From positions 1 through 64,000 of the IMG/VR virus record IMGVR_UViG_3300021960_007579: 64,000 nucleotides of DNA; one strand, 5' to 3'. Below, piece by piece: positions 27,560-35,956 of this stretch. Numbering within the stretch: the first letter of the stretch is position 1; every line of letters begins with the position of its first letter. The notes under the pieces were generated by a model. It had not been told where the DNA came from. It saw nothing but the letters and a program-made list of their open reading frames with translations, and made no database searches. Origin of the DNA: a virus. Made by a program: the position numbers and the translations under genes.

Positions 27560-28051
27560 ATGTTGATATCCGAACAAATCAAACGTATAAGTCAGTTAAT
27601 GGAGGTTAAATCCATCAGTAGACCCGATATAGAGGGTGAGATGGAAGAAATCCAAAGAGTCGCTCAATATCTTAATAGGGAAGAAGGTTTCCACGTTAAG
27701 GTACAAGAGTTGGTCGATATATTCGATAAGTCAACCGAGACTACATTGACCGACGATGTGTGGGAAAAACTTGAAAACACCGAATCTAATGAGATTGAGA
27801 AAGGTGATATGAAGGGGGCTTACAATGTCTCTAAGATGTATGGTAAGAGCAATCCCGATAAACTAAAACGTAAGTTTGAGGATGGTTCATACAAGAGACC
27901 ACTCATTCTAAAGTTCGGAGATAGATACCACTTAGTTGCTGGTAACACAAGACTGTCCACTGCGGCGGGAATGGGTATCAACCCCAAAGTGTTCATTGGA
28001 GTATTAAGTACGGAAGATCAGATGGATACTGACAACAATTTAGATAAATAA
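27560..28051 (+). CDS. ParB/sulfiredoxin-like protein with N-terminal LxE motif
   Basis: 163 aa. The C-terminal 'RPLILKFGDRYHLVAGNTRL' and 'STAAGMGINPKVFIG' carry the G-N-T-R/L..A pattern of ParB-like nuclease/sulfiredoxin folds. The N-terminus 'MLISEQIKRISQLMEVKS' resembles the leader of several other proteins in the window (see the N-terminal motif finding) and could be a capsid-targeting tag processed after LME. It is followed by the 28076 gene, which has a similar leader. Confidence 0.65.
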   Translation: MLISEQIKRISQLMEVKSISRPDIEGEMEEIQRVAQYLNREEGFHVKVQELVDIFDKSTETTLTDDVWEKLENTESNEIEKGDMKGAYNVSKMYGKSNPDKLKRKFEDGSYKRPLILKFGDRYHLVAGNTRLSTAAGMGINPKVFIGVLSTEDQMDTDNNLDK

Positions 28052-28075
28052 AGTATTTATATATAAAAGAATTCC

Positions 28076-29572
28076 ATGGAAGAATTAAGTAAGAAAGATA
28101 TACTCACAATTTTGGGTGAAAACCTTACGGATAACCGTCATGCGGGATACCAAGGTTTTGACGAAGAAGAAGTTGATGAGATGGCACGTACAAAATATAA
28201 GGTCGATAAGAACACGGGACAAATGATTGTTGACCCTAAGTGGCCAAAGAAGGGTATTCCAACAGACGAACCATCTAAAGCGGGTGCTAAATTCCAAAGA
28301 TTTAGACCGATGTACTCACCTCCTTACGAGACTGAAGATGAGAAAGAACCAAGAGAACACGTTGGTTGGTATTATTTTAAAGATGAGAATTCCGAACCAA
28401 TACCATTAGTTTTCACTTGTGAGTGGGATGAATTAACTGAGAGAGAGCCTAAGTTGGTCCCAATGCTTCAGGAAAAATACGGTAATGTCATGCTAGTTAA
28501 TGACAACTGTCCTACCGACGAACCAAGAGGTAAAGGGTCTTATAAGGCCGAGCCAATTCCGGGTGAAGAGGGTGATGAAATGGATATTGAAAAGAGCTTC
28601 ATTACTCCAGGTATCGATAAAGAGACTGGTGCCACGACAACAATCCCAACAAGAACTAAAATATTAAACACATTAAACTCAACATTAAATGAGTTTTCAT
28701 CTGATGAAGAAGTAGTAAACACACTTAAGAAATTAAGTTTACCACCAATTATCACTGATAATAGACAGAACGTAACGGACGATGCAAGGGTATACCCACA
28801 CGTTAATAGATATAGTGAAGTAAATAACGAAGACATTGAATTTGAATCACATTCAATCCAAACCTATCCAAGTCAGGAAATGTTCTTGAGACACACAACA
28901 ACGTCTTTAAGAAAACCGGTAGAACAGATTGAGAAAGTCCCAACATTCGGAATTAGAAGAAAAGTTACACACAGAACACGTAATTGGGATCCACTTATCT
29001 TTACCTCCAGTACTAACTTAGGTAAAACACCCGTTCTTAATTTAAATACATATGATTTCCCTGAAGATGATTTCGAGGTAATGGTTATGTCCCAAATTAA
29101 GATCTCAGGTAAAGCTATTCAAAAGAATCAAAACGATGAGGTTGAAAGATGGGAATGGAGTCTAAAGTATGATGTGGATTATGCAAAGAAATTACCAGGG
29201 GAAAGACAGGCATCGAAACTTAAGAATGATGCTCAGATTGTAAAAAGAGTTGTTATTGATTTAGACAACCCCCAGAAATTTGACGGTAAAACAATTATGA
29301 CAGGAACCGATGATGCATCTACACCTGTTAAAATTGATAGAGAAAGAAGTGATTTCGGTTCGAACCACCCACTGACAGACGAAAAAATTAAAGAAGGTTT
29401 AATAGAGTTATTGGATCAGTTTAAAAACGAACTTAAGAGCACCAATCCAAATATGTCAGTACAAAGAGCATTGGCAACATTTAGAGATGAAGGTGCGATG
29501 GCATTCCAAGAAAGACCAAGTCTTAATGAAAATGAAATTAAGAGTTTGATCCATAAGTTTATGAAGGGTTAA
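28076..29572 (+). CDS. Large uncharacterised protein, candidate virion protein
   Basis: 498 aa, not recognised. Leader 'MEELSKKDILTILGENLTDN' fits the shared N-terminal motif. The protein is hydrophilic, Glu/Lys-rich and without Cys-rich or membrane regions. The middle ('FGIRRKVTHRTRNWDPLIFT') is beta-like. A terminator follows, and the A/T-rich gap after 28051 suggests a separate start. A virion or scaffold function is inference. Confidence 0.7.
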   Translation: MEELSKKDILTILGENLTDNRHAGYQGFDEEEVDEMARTKYKVDKNTGQMIVDPKWPKKGIPTDEPSKAGAKFQRFRPMYSPPYETEDEKEPREHVGWYYFKDENSEPIPLVFTCEWDELTEREPKLVPMLQEKYGNVMLVNDNCPTDEPRGKGSYKAEPIPGEEGDEMDIEKSFITPGIDKETGATTTIPTRTKILNTLNSTLNEFSSDEEVVNTLKKLSLPPIITDNRQNVTDDARVYPHVNRYSEVNNEDIEFESHSIQTYPSQEMFLRHTTTSLRKPVEQIEKVPTFGIRRKVTHRTRNWDPLIFTSSTNLGKTPVLNLNTYDFPEDDFEVMVMSQIKISGKAIQKNQNDEVERWEWSLKYDVDYAKKLPGERQASKLKNDAQIVKRVVIDLDNPQKFDGKTIMTGTDDASTPVKIDRERSDFGSNHPLTDEKIKEGLIELLDQFKNELKSTNPNMSVQRALATFRDEGAMAFQERPSLNENEIKSLIHKFMKG

Positions 29573-29631
29573 ACTTTAACGAAGCCTGCTACCTTAGGCA
29601 ACAAACAACCTCAAATTAAACTTTGAGAACT

Positions 29632-29658
29632 AACCCCTCGAATTCGAGGGGTTTTTTA
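29632..29658 (+). terminator. Rho-independent terminator
   Basis: ACCCCTCG-AATT-CGAGGGGT (29633-29652) is a perfect hairpin followed by a T run. A second hairpin-like repeat (GCCTGCTACCTTAGGC) lies at 29584-29599. Confidence 0.9.
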
Positions 29659-29714
29659 TTGACATATTAAAATAAATTCTTTATATTAGTATCGAAAACA
29701 CAAATTTTCTTAAT

Positions 29715-29924
29715 ATGGTCAGTAAACTAAGAGATGAATGGGTTAACGATCCCGAACTTAAAAAGTGGGATGGTGTAAGTTGTATCGACAAAGGTAGATG
29801 TAGATGTTCTGATGACTCAAGTCACGTTGAGTTATGGGACCATGATCATTCATACAGAGGAAGAATAGATACTGTGGTATGTACTAGTTGTAATGTTATT
29901 ATTAATTTTGATATTATAAGATAA
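29715..29924 (+). CDS. Small Cys-rich protein, zinc-binding candidate
   Basis: 69 aa. Cysteines in 'SCIDKGRCRCSDDSSH' and 'VVCTSCNVI' with His residues between them suggest a treble-clef or zinc-ribbon fold. A TTTATATTAG element lies 30 bp upstream. Stop overlaps the next start by one base. Confidence 0.65.
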   Translation: MVSKLRDEWVNDPELKKWDGVSCIDKGRCRCSDDSSHVELWDHDHSYRGRIDTVVCTSCNVIINFDIIR

Positions 29925-30418
29925 TGGGAACAAATTATTACAGAATTCCTCAAGCAGATGAGGTGAAAAAGAAAAGAGATATTTTAGTTGTTCAGATAGA
30001 AACCATGGAACTTAATCCTTCAGATATTGAAGGTGGGTTTAAGTTCATTAGTCCCAACAAAGATTTGGAATGGTTTAGTCCGTGGGACATGTTCATGGAG
30101 GGTATGTCCATTCATTTGGGTAAACGAAGTATGGGTTGGAAGTTCTGTTGGAATTTCCATAACAATAAATACTACAACAATAAACAGACATTAATTGACT
30201 ATGTGCTGTCGGGTCGAGTGGTGAATGAATATGGTGAGGAGATCGATTCACAAGAATTTCTGAATATGGCTTTTGATTGGGGGGGACCTGATGGTTGGGT
30301 CCACGATGAAAAGTATGAGGAGATACAAAGGTTGGAGGGTGGACACGTATGGGGACCCAAATACCATGATAGAATAATCGATGGACTTAGAGTCTCATCA
30401 TCAACTGAATTTTCTTAA
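29924..30418 (+). CDS. MGTNYY-family phage protein
   Basis: 164 aa. It opens with 'MGTNYYRIPQ', a signature start of a small phage-associated family, and has the usual 'MSIHLGKRSMGWKFCWNF' central block. Function is unknown in the family. The usual Zn-binding Cys pair near the N-terminus is absent here. The Trp/Gly-rich C-terminal half is intact. Confidence 0.75.
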   Translation: MGTNYYRIPQADEVKKKRDILVVQIETMELNPSDIEGGFKFISPNKDLEWFSPWDMFMEGMSIHLGKRSMGWKFCWNFHNNKYYNNKQTLIDYVLSGRVVNEYGEEIDSQEFLNMAFDWGGPDGWVHDEKYEEIQRLEGGHVWGPKYHDRIIDGLRVSSSTEFS

Positions 30419-30420
30419 CC

Positions 30421-31083
30421 ATGATAACACTATTCGATACTTATGAACAAATGTCAGAGTACGTCGCATCAATAGTTGCGGAGGAAATAACAAACAACCC
30501 CAACCTACGTTTAGGTTTACCAACCGGATCGACACCGATCGGGATGTACAAAAACCTAATCCAATTCGACTTGGATTGGTCCAATGTAAAAACTTTCAAC
30601 TTAGATGAGTATGAGGGGATTAGTCATTCACATCCTGAATCGTATCATATGTTTATGAATAAGAATCTATTCCTACATGTGAATTTAAATAAAGAGAACA
30701 TACACTTCCCCGATGATCAGTACGATAAAATTATTGAGGGGTTAGGTGGATTGGACCTAACCATTTTAGGTATTGGTCATAATGGTCACATTGCATTTAA
30801 TGAACCAGGTTCTTCGGTTACCTCTAGAACTAGAAAAGTTAAATTAACTGAAGAGACTATTAGTGCCAACAGTAGATTCTTCGATTCCATAGACGAAGTC
30901 CCAAAGAGGGCGTTTACTATGGGATTAAAGACTATTAGAGAATCAAAGAAAATAATTGTAATTGCCAACGGTCAAAGTAAGTGGGACATTTTAAATGAGT
31001 GTTTCTATGGTGAGTTGAGTAAGGATAGACCCGCAAGTATTTTACAGGTACACCCAAACATTGAGGTCTTTTATGCCGGTTAA
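30421..31083 (+). CDS. nagB: Glucosamine-6-phosphate deaminase NagB
   Basis: 220 aa. It converts glucosamine-6-P to fructose-6-P plus ammonia. 'GLPTGSTPIGMYKNL', 'FNLDEYEG' (catalytic Asp), 'LGIGHNGHIAFNEPG' (catalytic His) and 'FTMGLKTIRESKKIIVIANG' are all present. It is slightly shorter than bacterial NagB (about 266 aa), so C-terminal allosteric parts are missing. It overlaps the PIG-L gene by 11 bp; together they could consume GlcNAc-type sugars. Confidence 0.93.
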   Translation: MITLFDTYEQMSEYVASIVAEEITNNPNLRLGLPTGSTPIGMYKNLIQFDLDWSNVKTFNLDEYEGISHSHPESYHMFMNKNLFLHVNLNKENIHFPDDQYDKIIEGLGGLDLTILGIGHNGHIAFNEPGSSVTSRTRKVKLTEETISANSRFFDSIDEVPKRAFTMGLKTIRESKKIIVIANGQSKWDILNECFYGELSKDRPASILQVHPNIEVFYAG

Positions 31084-31606
31084 TAAACTCATGATTGTTG
31101 CCCACCCAGACGATGAAACCCTATTCGGGGGTGGTGAGCTGTTGAAGTGTAAGGGTGAATATAAGGTTGTTTGTTTGGACTACGGAAACCACTTAGTTAG
31201 GCACAAAGAATTTATTTGTGCTATGGAACTTTTAGGTGTTGAGAAATGGGAGCATTGGGATGGGGAACCCTATAAATCATCAGTCTCCTATAATGAATCG
31301 ATACTCATACCTAGATTGGAAAGGGTATTAAAAGAAAGGGAATGGGAAAAGGTGGTGACTCACAATCAAGGAGGTGAATACGGACATTACAGACACATTG
31401 GAACACATAACGTTCTTGTTCGGTTGTGTCCCGAAAAACTATGGGTCTTCGACACCTGTATTGATTACCCCTTAACTGAGGAGATAAAAATAAAAAAAGG
31501 TGAAATACTTAAAGACTGTTACCCAACACAGAAACAAGTCCTTAGATGGTTCAAATGGGATTGTGAAAGAATAATCAAATATGATGTGAATCAAGTCCAC
31601 ATTTGA
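31073..31606 (+). CDS. PIG-L/LmbE-family deacetylase
   Basis: 177 aa from ATG 31073. 'MIVAHPDDETLFGGGELL' holds the zinc AHPDDE motif, and 'VVTHNQGGEYGHYRHIG' supplies the third His. Members deacetylate GlcNAc-linked substrates. It overlaps nagB by 11 bp, consistent with an amino-sugar module. Length is a little short compared with bacterial members (about 220 aa). Confidence 0.88.
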   Translation: MPVNKLMIVAHPDDETLFGGGELLKCKGEYKVVCLDYGNHLVRHKEFICAMELLGVEKWEHWDGEPYKSSVSYNESILIPRLERVLKEREWEKVVTHNQGGEYGHYRHIGTHNVLVRLCPEKLWVFDTCIDYPLTEEIKIKKGEILKDCYPTQKQVLRWFKWDCERIIKYDVNQVHI

Positions 31607-31640
31607 TTTACCATGTATTTATATATAAGAAAAGAATATT

Positions 31641-31916
31641 ATGGAAATAGATTTAAAAAAAATCATTTCGGCGGTAAGAATTAAGATATCACCTACGGAG
31701 GAGCAGAAAGAATTGGCTCTTAAGAGGTTGGAGGTATGTAACGGATGTGAGTTCAGATCAAGGGATATTAACAATCCCCTTTGTAGATGTCTTTCATGTG
31801 GTTGCTTTATAAATGCTAAAGTATTTACTGATATCTATTCCGATTGTCCGCAAAATAAATGGAGCGAGGTTGACAAACCATACTTCAAAGTAAAAAATGA
31901 GAAAACATTAATATGA
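31641..31916 (+). CDS. Small zinc-binding protein
   Basis: 91 aa. 'LEVCNGCEFRSRDINNPLCR', 'CLSCGCFINAKVFTD' and 'CPQNKW' show four Cys pairs spaced like a double zinc ribbon. The pattern C..CEFR...C.C..CGCF...K....CP...W is familiar from phage genomes but of unknown function. It overlaps the next gene by 4 bp. Confidence 0.7.
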   Translation: MEIDLKKIISAVRIKISPTEEQKELALKRLEVCNGCEFRSRDINNPLCRCLSCGCFINAKVFTDIYSDCPQNKWSEVDKPYFKVKNEKTLI

Positions 31917-33526
31917 AAGGCGTTTTATTAGCAACAGATTACGTTAAAGACAACGATGGATCATTTAAAATTTTAGAAACGAATACCTCAATTGTTGTTG
32001 CCACAACCTACTTCAAAAATTATTTTAACAGCCAATCGTTTATACAATTAATCAATGATAATGGTATCGACGAAGTCTATGTGATCCTACCCAAAGGTTC
32101 TGGAACTGTCGATGTAAATGATTTAAACAAAAATGAAGGTGACAATATAAGTTATTGGGTATATGCAATTAACGATGGTTTGCCGGAGACAACCACGTTT
32201 GAGATAAAAGTAAGTCAAAGTAATCTTTTCCCATCCATTGATGTGGAGGACGCCCCAAATAGACTCCTACTGAGAGTTTGTTTTGATACTAACGCATTAA
32301 TCGACGAGACCTACGCTAAAGACAACTTCAATTTCTTTAAGTTATTACACGATAACAATTCTTCTAACATTTGTCCCACGTACTTTAATGATGGTAATGG
32401 GATATCTATGGATCTATTAGGGACCGACTTAAGAGATAACGGGGCATATCCAAATTATATAATTAAAAACAGATACCCAACATCGGATTATAATGAATAT
32501 CCCAAGGTATTAAAAGTTAACTCGGTGGAGGATTTAAATATTTTAAAAGGTTCTTTATTACCTGACGAATTATTACAGGAGTATATTATTAATACGGATG
32601 ATTTAGTCGAAGGGAAAATAAAAACCTATAGGACTGTACACCTACTTTATGGTAACGAATTAAATGTGTTAGATTTTATGACACCTTATATACACACCAA
32701 TAGGGTATCCATAGATCCCAACGTTGATTACAAACCTAATGGACAAATTGAATTATGGGAAAGACCTAAGTTTATACAAAAGATAGGTAACAAAAATTTA
32801 AACAAAAATTACCACACCTATTCTGTATCTAAGGTTATTGATTCTAACGGAAACCTAAGGACTGTTAACAGTATGTCTGTTGGTGAAAGTGTAAGATCTT
32901 TAAGTTTATACAACCTTAATTTAGATAACGATCACAGATGGCCATCTTATAGTGAACCCGTAAGTCAGGTCTACTCCAATAGTCCACTCGCAAGTTCTAT
33001 CATTATCAGTAATAATTATGGTTCTGATTTGGTGGTAATTAGTGAAATAACATTAGAAGATGGTACGATTTTTTTAAACGGTCTTTTAGGTGTTTGTTTA
33101 ACGGTAGATCCTACGGATAATGTGGTTTTCCAAGAAGTAAAAAACCTTAAGGTGGGGGATAAATTAGTTATTCATAGATTTAGCGACGACCAAATGGAAA
33201 CTAAAACAATCACAGATGTTGGTTTCACATTCAAAGAGGTGACTAGACACTTCTTCGATGTGGAAGAAAGAGATTTGTATTTTATTGTTGAGAACTCCGA
33301 GTCACCAAGCTACTATATGGTACAACATAACCCTCCGGGAGTATGTTCATGTTATAGGTACGGCTCGGGTTGTTTTTGTCCAGAACCTTGTATAACAACA
33401 CTTACGTGTGAACAGCATGGGGATAATTTTGCCCAAAGGGCGGAATGTTGTACCTCGGCTATGATTTGTGAAGGTAAGGCCGCGGTGGATGAGGGTGAGG
33501 CACTTTGTACGGATGGTGAGAAATAA
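31913..33526 (+). CDS. Large Cys-rich protein with Hint-like segment, virion candidate
   Basis: 537 aa. The N-terminal 390 residues are beta-rich and unfamiliar. Cys395 in 'GVCLTVDPTDNVVFQEVKNL' followed by 'KVGDKLV' matches intein/Hint block A, and 'YFIVENSESPSYYMVQHN' resembles blocks F/G (VxHN end). A Cys-rich tail follows ('CSCYRYGSGCFCPEPC', 'AECCTSAMICEGK'). A Hint domain would allow autoprocessing. It may be a surface protein; no signal peptide is present. Confidence 0.55.
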   Translation: MKGVLLATDYVKDNDGSFKILETNTSIVVATTYFKNYFNSQSFIQLINDNGIDEVYVILPKGSGTVDVNDLNKNEGDNISYWVYAINDGLPETTTFEIKVSQSNLFPSIDVEDAPNRLLLRVCFDTNALIDETYAKDNFNFFKLLHDNNSSNICPTYFNDGNGISMDLLGTDLRDNGAYPNYIIKNRYPTSDYNEYPKVLKVNSVEDLNILKGSLLPDELLQEYIINTDDLVEGKIKTYRTVHLLYGNELNVLDFMTPYIHTNRVSIDPNVDYKPNGQIELWERPKFIQKIGNKNLNKNYHTYSVSKVIDSNGNLRTVNSMSVGESVRSLSLYNLNLDNDHRWPSYSEPVSQVYSNSPLASSIIISNNYGSDLVVISEITLEDGTIFLNGLLGVCLTVDPTDNVVFQEVKNLKVGDKLVIHRFSDDQMETKTITDVGFTFKEVTRHFFDVEERDLYFIVENSESPSYYMVQHNPPGVCSCYRYGSGCFCPEPCITTLTCEQHGDNFAQRAECCTSAMICEGKAAVDEGEALCTDGEK

Positions 33527-33552
33527 AATTAATATAATAGAAAAAAAATATC

Positions 33553-33693
33553 ATGTCAAACGAAAATAAAACCTACACAACAATAAGTGAGATAACTCCT
33601 ATTGTTGATAAGACAACAGAGTCAGACACCGCAGCTTTAAATGCAATATTTCATTCATTTGTCCAAATGATCAGAGACAAACATTTGATCTAA
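33553..33693 (+). CDS. Small uncharacterised protein
   Basis: 46 aa, 'MSNENKTYTTISEITPIVDK...', polar then amphipathic helix ('IFHSFVQMIRDKHLI'). It sits between the Cys-rich gene and the next small gene, starting after an A/T-rich leader with TATAATA. Not in a known family. Confidence 0.5.
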   Translation: MSNENKTYTTISEITPIVDKTTESDTAALNAIFHSFVQMIRDKHLI

Positions 33694-33730
33694 ATTTGAT
33701 ATTATAAAATATTTTTTTTATCTTTCTCTT

Positions 33731-34000
33731 ATGAAAAATATTGAGAAGATACATGAGATGTACCCGGATATGGATTTTTTACAAGCCGACGGGTTTGATG
33801 AAGCAATCGTCGGGGTTGAGCCATTAAGTGGTAAATTAATATATAATATTACCAAGATGATGTGGGTTTTAGTAGATGAAGGGCTCTCCACTGAGGAAGC
33901 AATGGAATACTTAGATTACAATGTTCTTAACTCGTATGTTGGAGAACAAACACCGATTTACATACAATCAATAGAAGATTATGATACCAACAATGACTGA
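33731..34000 (+). CDS. Small uncharacterised protein
   Basis: 89 aa, acidic helical protein ('EEAMEYLDYNVLNSYVGEQT'). A T-rich tract with TATCTTTC lies just before the start. Overlaps the next gene. Confidence 0.6.
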   Translation: MKNIEKIHEMYPDMDFLQADGFDEAIVGVEPLSGKLIYNITKMMWVLVDEGLSTEEAMEYLDYNVLNSYVGEQTPIYIQSIEDYDTNND

Positions 34001-34193
34001 AGCCTATGAAAAGGCGATCAAGGTTATTAACAGTTGTAAGAATGAGGTACAATTAGAAGGTGCCTTTAATTACTGTAATAATTTTAAGACCCAATTCACT
34101 ATATTGGGTGGAGATGAAATCCTTATTAATATCTATCACAAAGATCTTTTGTCCCATCTCTCAAATATGATTGGTGAAACTTACAGAAACTAA
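33993..34193 (+). CDS. Small helical protein
   Basis: 66 aa from ATG 33993, with an alternative ATG at 33981. Two or three helices with conserved-looking Cys ('KVINSCKNEVQLEGAFNYCN'). The pattern A..YC....C is reminiscent of short phage helical-hairpin proteins. Overlaps RmlC at its end. Confidence 0.55.
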   Translation: MTEAYEKAIKVINSCKNEVQLEGAFNYCNNFKTQFTILGGDEILINIYHKDLLSHLSNMIGETYRN

Positions 34194-34719
34194 AATAAAA
34201 GATTGTTACATCATTGAATGGGAAAGGTTTGATGATGGGAGAGGATATTTTAATATCCCTTTTAATGTTGACGACTTTAATAGTTTAACAGGATTAAATT
34301 TTTCGGTAGTCCAAGAGAATGAATCCTATTCCATTAAAAACGTAATAAGGGGACTACACTTCCAAAAACCACCGTATGAACAATCTAAATTAGTTAGATG
34401 TACACATGGAATGGTGTTGGATGTGATTGTCGACATAAGAGTTGGATCATCCACCTACGGTAATGTTGTAAAGGTGCCTCTTCATGCGGGGATACAAAGA
34501 TCTGTCTTTGTCCCTAAAGGTTGTGCCCATGGATTCTCAACCAAATCAAAGTCCGCCATTTTTAACTATAAAGTGGATAATCCCTACAATAAAGAAAGTG
34601 AGGGAGGGATTATTTTTAACGATCCCGATTTAAATATTAATTGGGAATTAATTAAGGGACCATTATTATCCCAAAAGGATTTAGAACTACCCTTTTTTAA
34701 AGATTTGGATATTTATTAA
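34174..34719 (+). CDS. rfbC: dTDP-4-dehydrorhamnose 3,5-epimerase RmlC
   Basis: About 181 aa, cupin fold, start GTG 34174 or TTG 34171 (no ATG in the right place; the overlap with the upstream stop supports coupling). 'VIRGLHFQKPPYEQSKLVRC' carries the catalytic His region, followed by 'VLDVIVDIRVGSSTYG' and 'FVPKGCAHGFSTKSK'. The other rhamnose genes (rfbA, B, D) are not in the window, so it probably works with host enzymes or phage genes elsewhere. Confidence 0.92.
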   Translation: MKLTETKIKDCYIIEWERFDDGRGYFNIPFNVDDFNSLTGLNFSVVQENESYSIKNVIRGLHFQKPPYEQSKLVRCTHGMVLDVIVDIRVGSSTYGNVVKVPLHAGIQRSVFVPKGCAHGFSTKSKSAIFNYKVDNPYNKESEGGIIFNDPDLNINWELIKGPLLSQKDLELPFFKDLDIY

Positions 34720-34731
34720 TAAAACATTGTT

Positions 34732-35076
34732 ATGTCAAAGAGAGTAGTCAAATTAAATCAACAGGATATACAATCTATTGTATCTAAGATAATTAAAGAG
34801 CAAGAGGAGTGGAAGGGTTCGACCGATCCTGAGATAATGGCATTAGGAAAACAAGACCCTGAAGAACAACCGGGGTTTGAGGACCACGAAGATCAGAATG
34901 ACATTGACAATTCGGACTTATCACCTGATGATTCAGATAATGAAGAAGTGGCGGGCGGAGACTCTGACGGTATCCCTCTAAAACTCGCTAAAGACCCCAA
35001 CGGTAATTTCTTTATCTTTAAAGACGATGGTACTATGGATAGTAGTGCTTACATGGGTAAGGTTACCAAACAATAA
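34732..35076 (+). CDS. Acidic protein with N-terminal targeting-like motif
   Basis: 114 aa. The leader 'VVKLNQQDIQSIVSKIIKEQ' matches a motif (K-L-x-x-x-D-L-x-x-I-V-x-x-I-I-x-E-Q) seen at the start of many Bacteroidetes-phage proteins. The remainder is a low-complexity acidic tail. A virion-packaged or scaffold-type role is inferred from the leader. Confidence 0.6.
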   Translation: MSKRVVKLNQQDIQSIVSKIIKEQEEWKGSTDPEIMALGKQDPEEQPGFEDHEDQNDIDNSDLSPDDSDNEEVAGGDSDGIPLKLAKDPNGNFFIFKDDGTMDSSAYMGKVTKQ

Positions 35077-35098
35077 TTTTATTTATTAACGTCATGTC

Positions 35099-35953
35099 GT
35101 GGGAATTAAATTACTGCCTTTGGTTGAAAATGATCGTAAGATAGCATACTATAAGAATCTCTTTGAGAGAAACCCATCAGTATTCTTAGAACCAAACGCA
35201 ATTAAAATCCCATTCCAATTAAATCTTTTCGACTTCACATTAGAGATCACTCCTGACGATTTAGATCGTTATTTAGATGGTGATTGGGTAGTTAGAAAAT
35301 ACACCAATAAAGAAGGTAGAACTGTGTCTATCGGTTTCTTTGAAACGGTAATGTCAGGTGATGCGTGGGAGTTATATGATTCACACGGATATGATGGTGA
35401 TTGGGAGAGTGTTTTAGATTATCATATTAATGATGAGAATGAATCTAAAATAAAAGAGATTATAAATAAAATGATAACCGACAATGGTTATGATCTCGAA
35501 GACTTTGCCGATAGTCCATTACAAGATTTGATTAATGAATTTGATGATGATGACGAGATAAAATCCGCTCTGAGATGGTCGTTATCCGACGCCGAATCCA
35601 ACGAGTATGTGGATTATTGTAGAAATCAAATAAAATCCGCATTAGAGGAAGTAGGTAACGTCATTGAGTTTAATGACGAATCGATTAAAATCGAGATTCA
35701 ACTTAGTAAATTAATACCAGATTACTTTAATATCGATATTAATTCTGAAGACCCAAATGAATTTGATGAATTTTTAGATTGGTTGGAGGATAAATTCGAA
35801 TTAAATGATTCAGAAAATATATTCGGAGAGTTGTTTTATGATGGGTATAGTGAAAAACCAAGCGTAAGGTTAGATGATAGATGGTATCCATCTATCGATG
35901 ATAAAGAATTCAACATGATCCTTTCGGATAGGATATCTGATATAAATTATTAA
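35099..35953 (+). CDS. Acidic uncharacterised protein (GTG start)
   Basis: 284 aa from GTG 35099; the ATG five bases earlier is in another frame and soon stops. Leader 'MGIKLLPLVENDRKIAYYKN' has an LVE motif like its neighbours. Very acidic (many Asp/Glu, 'EFDEFLDWLEDKFELNDSEN'). Not recognised. Three bp separate it from the next large gene. Confidence 0.6.
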   Translation: MGIKLLPLVENDRKIAYYKNLFERNPSVFLEPNAIKIPFQLNLFDFTLEITPDDLDRYLDGDWVVRKYTNKEGRTVSIGFFETVMSGDAWELYDSHGYDGDWESVLDYHINDENESKIKEIINKMITDNGYDLEDFADSPLQDLINEFDDDDEIKSALRWSLSDAESNEYVDYCRNQIKSALEEVGNVIEFNDESIKIEIQLSKLIPDYFNIDINSEDPNEFDEFLDWLEDKFELNDSENIFGELFYDGYSEKPSVRLDDRWYPSIDDKEFNMILSDRISDINY

Positions 35954-35956
35954 GAT

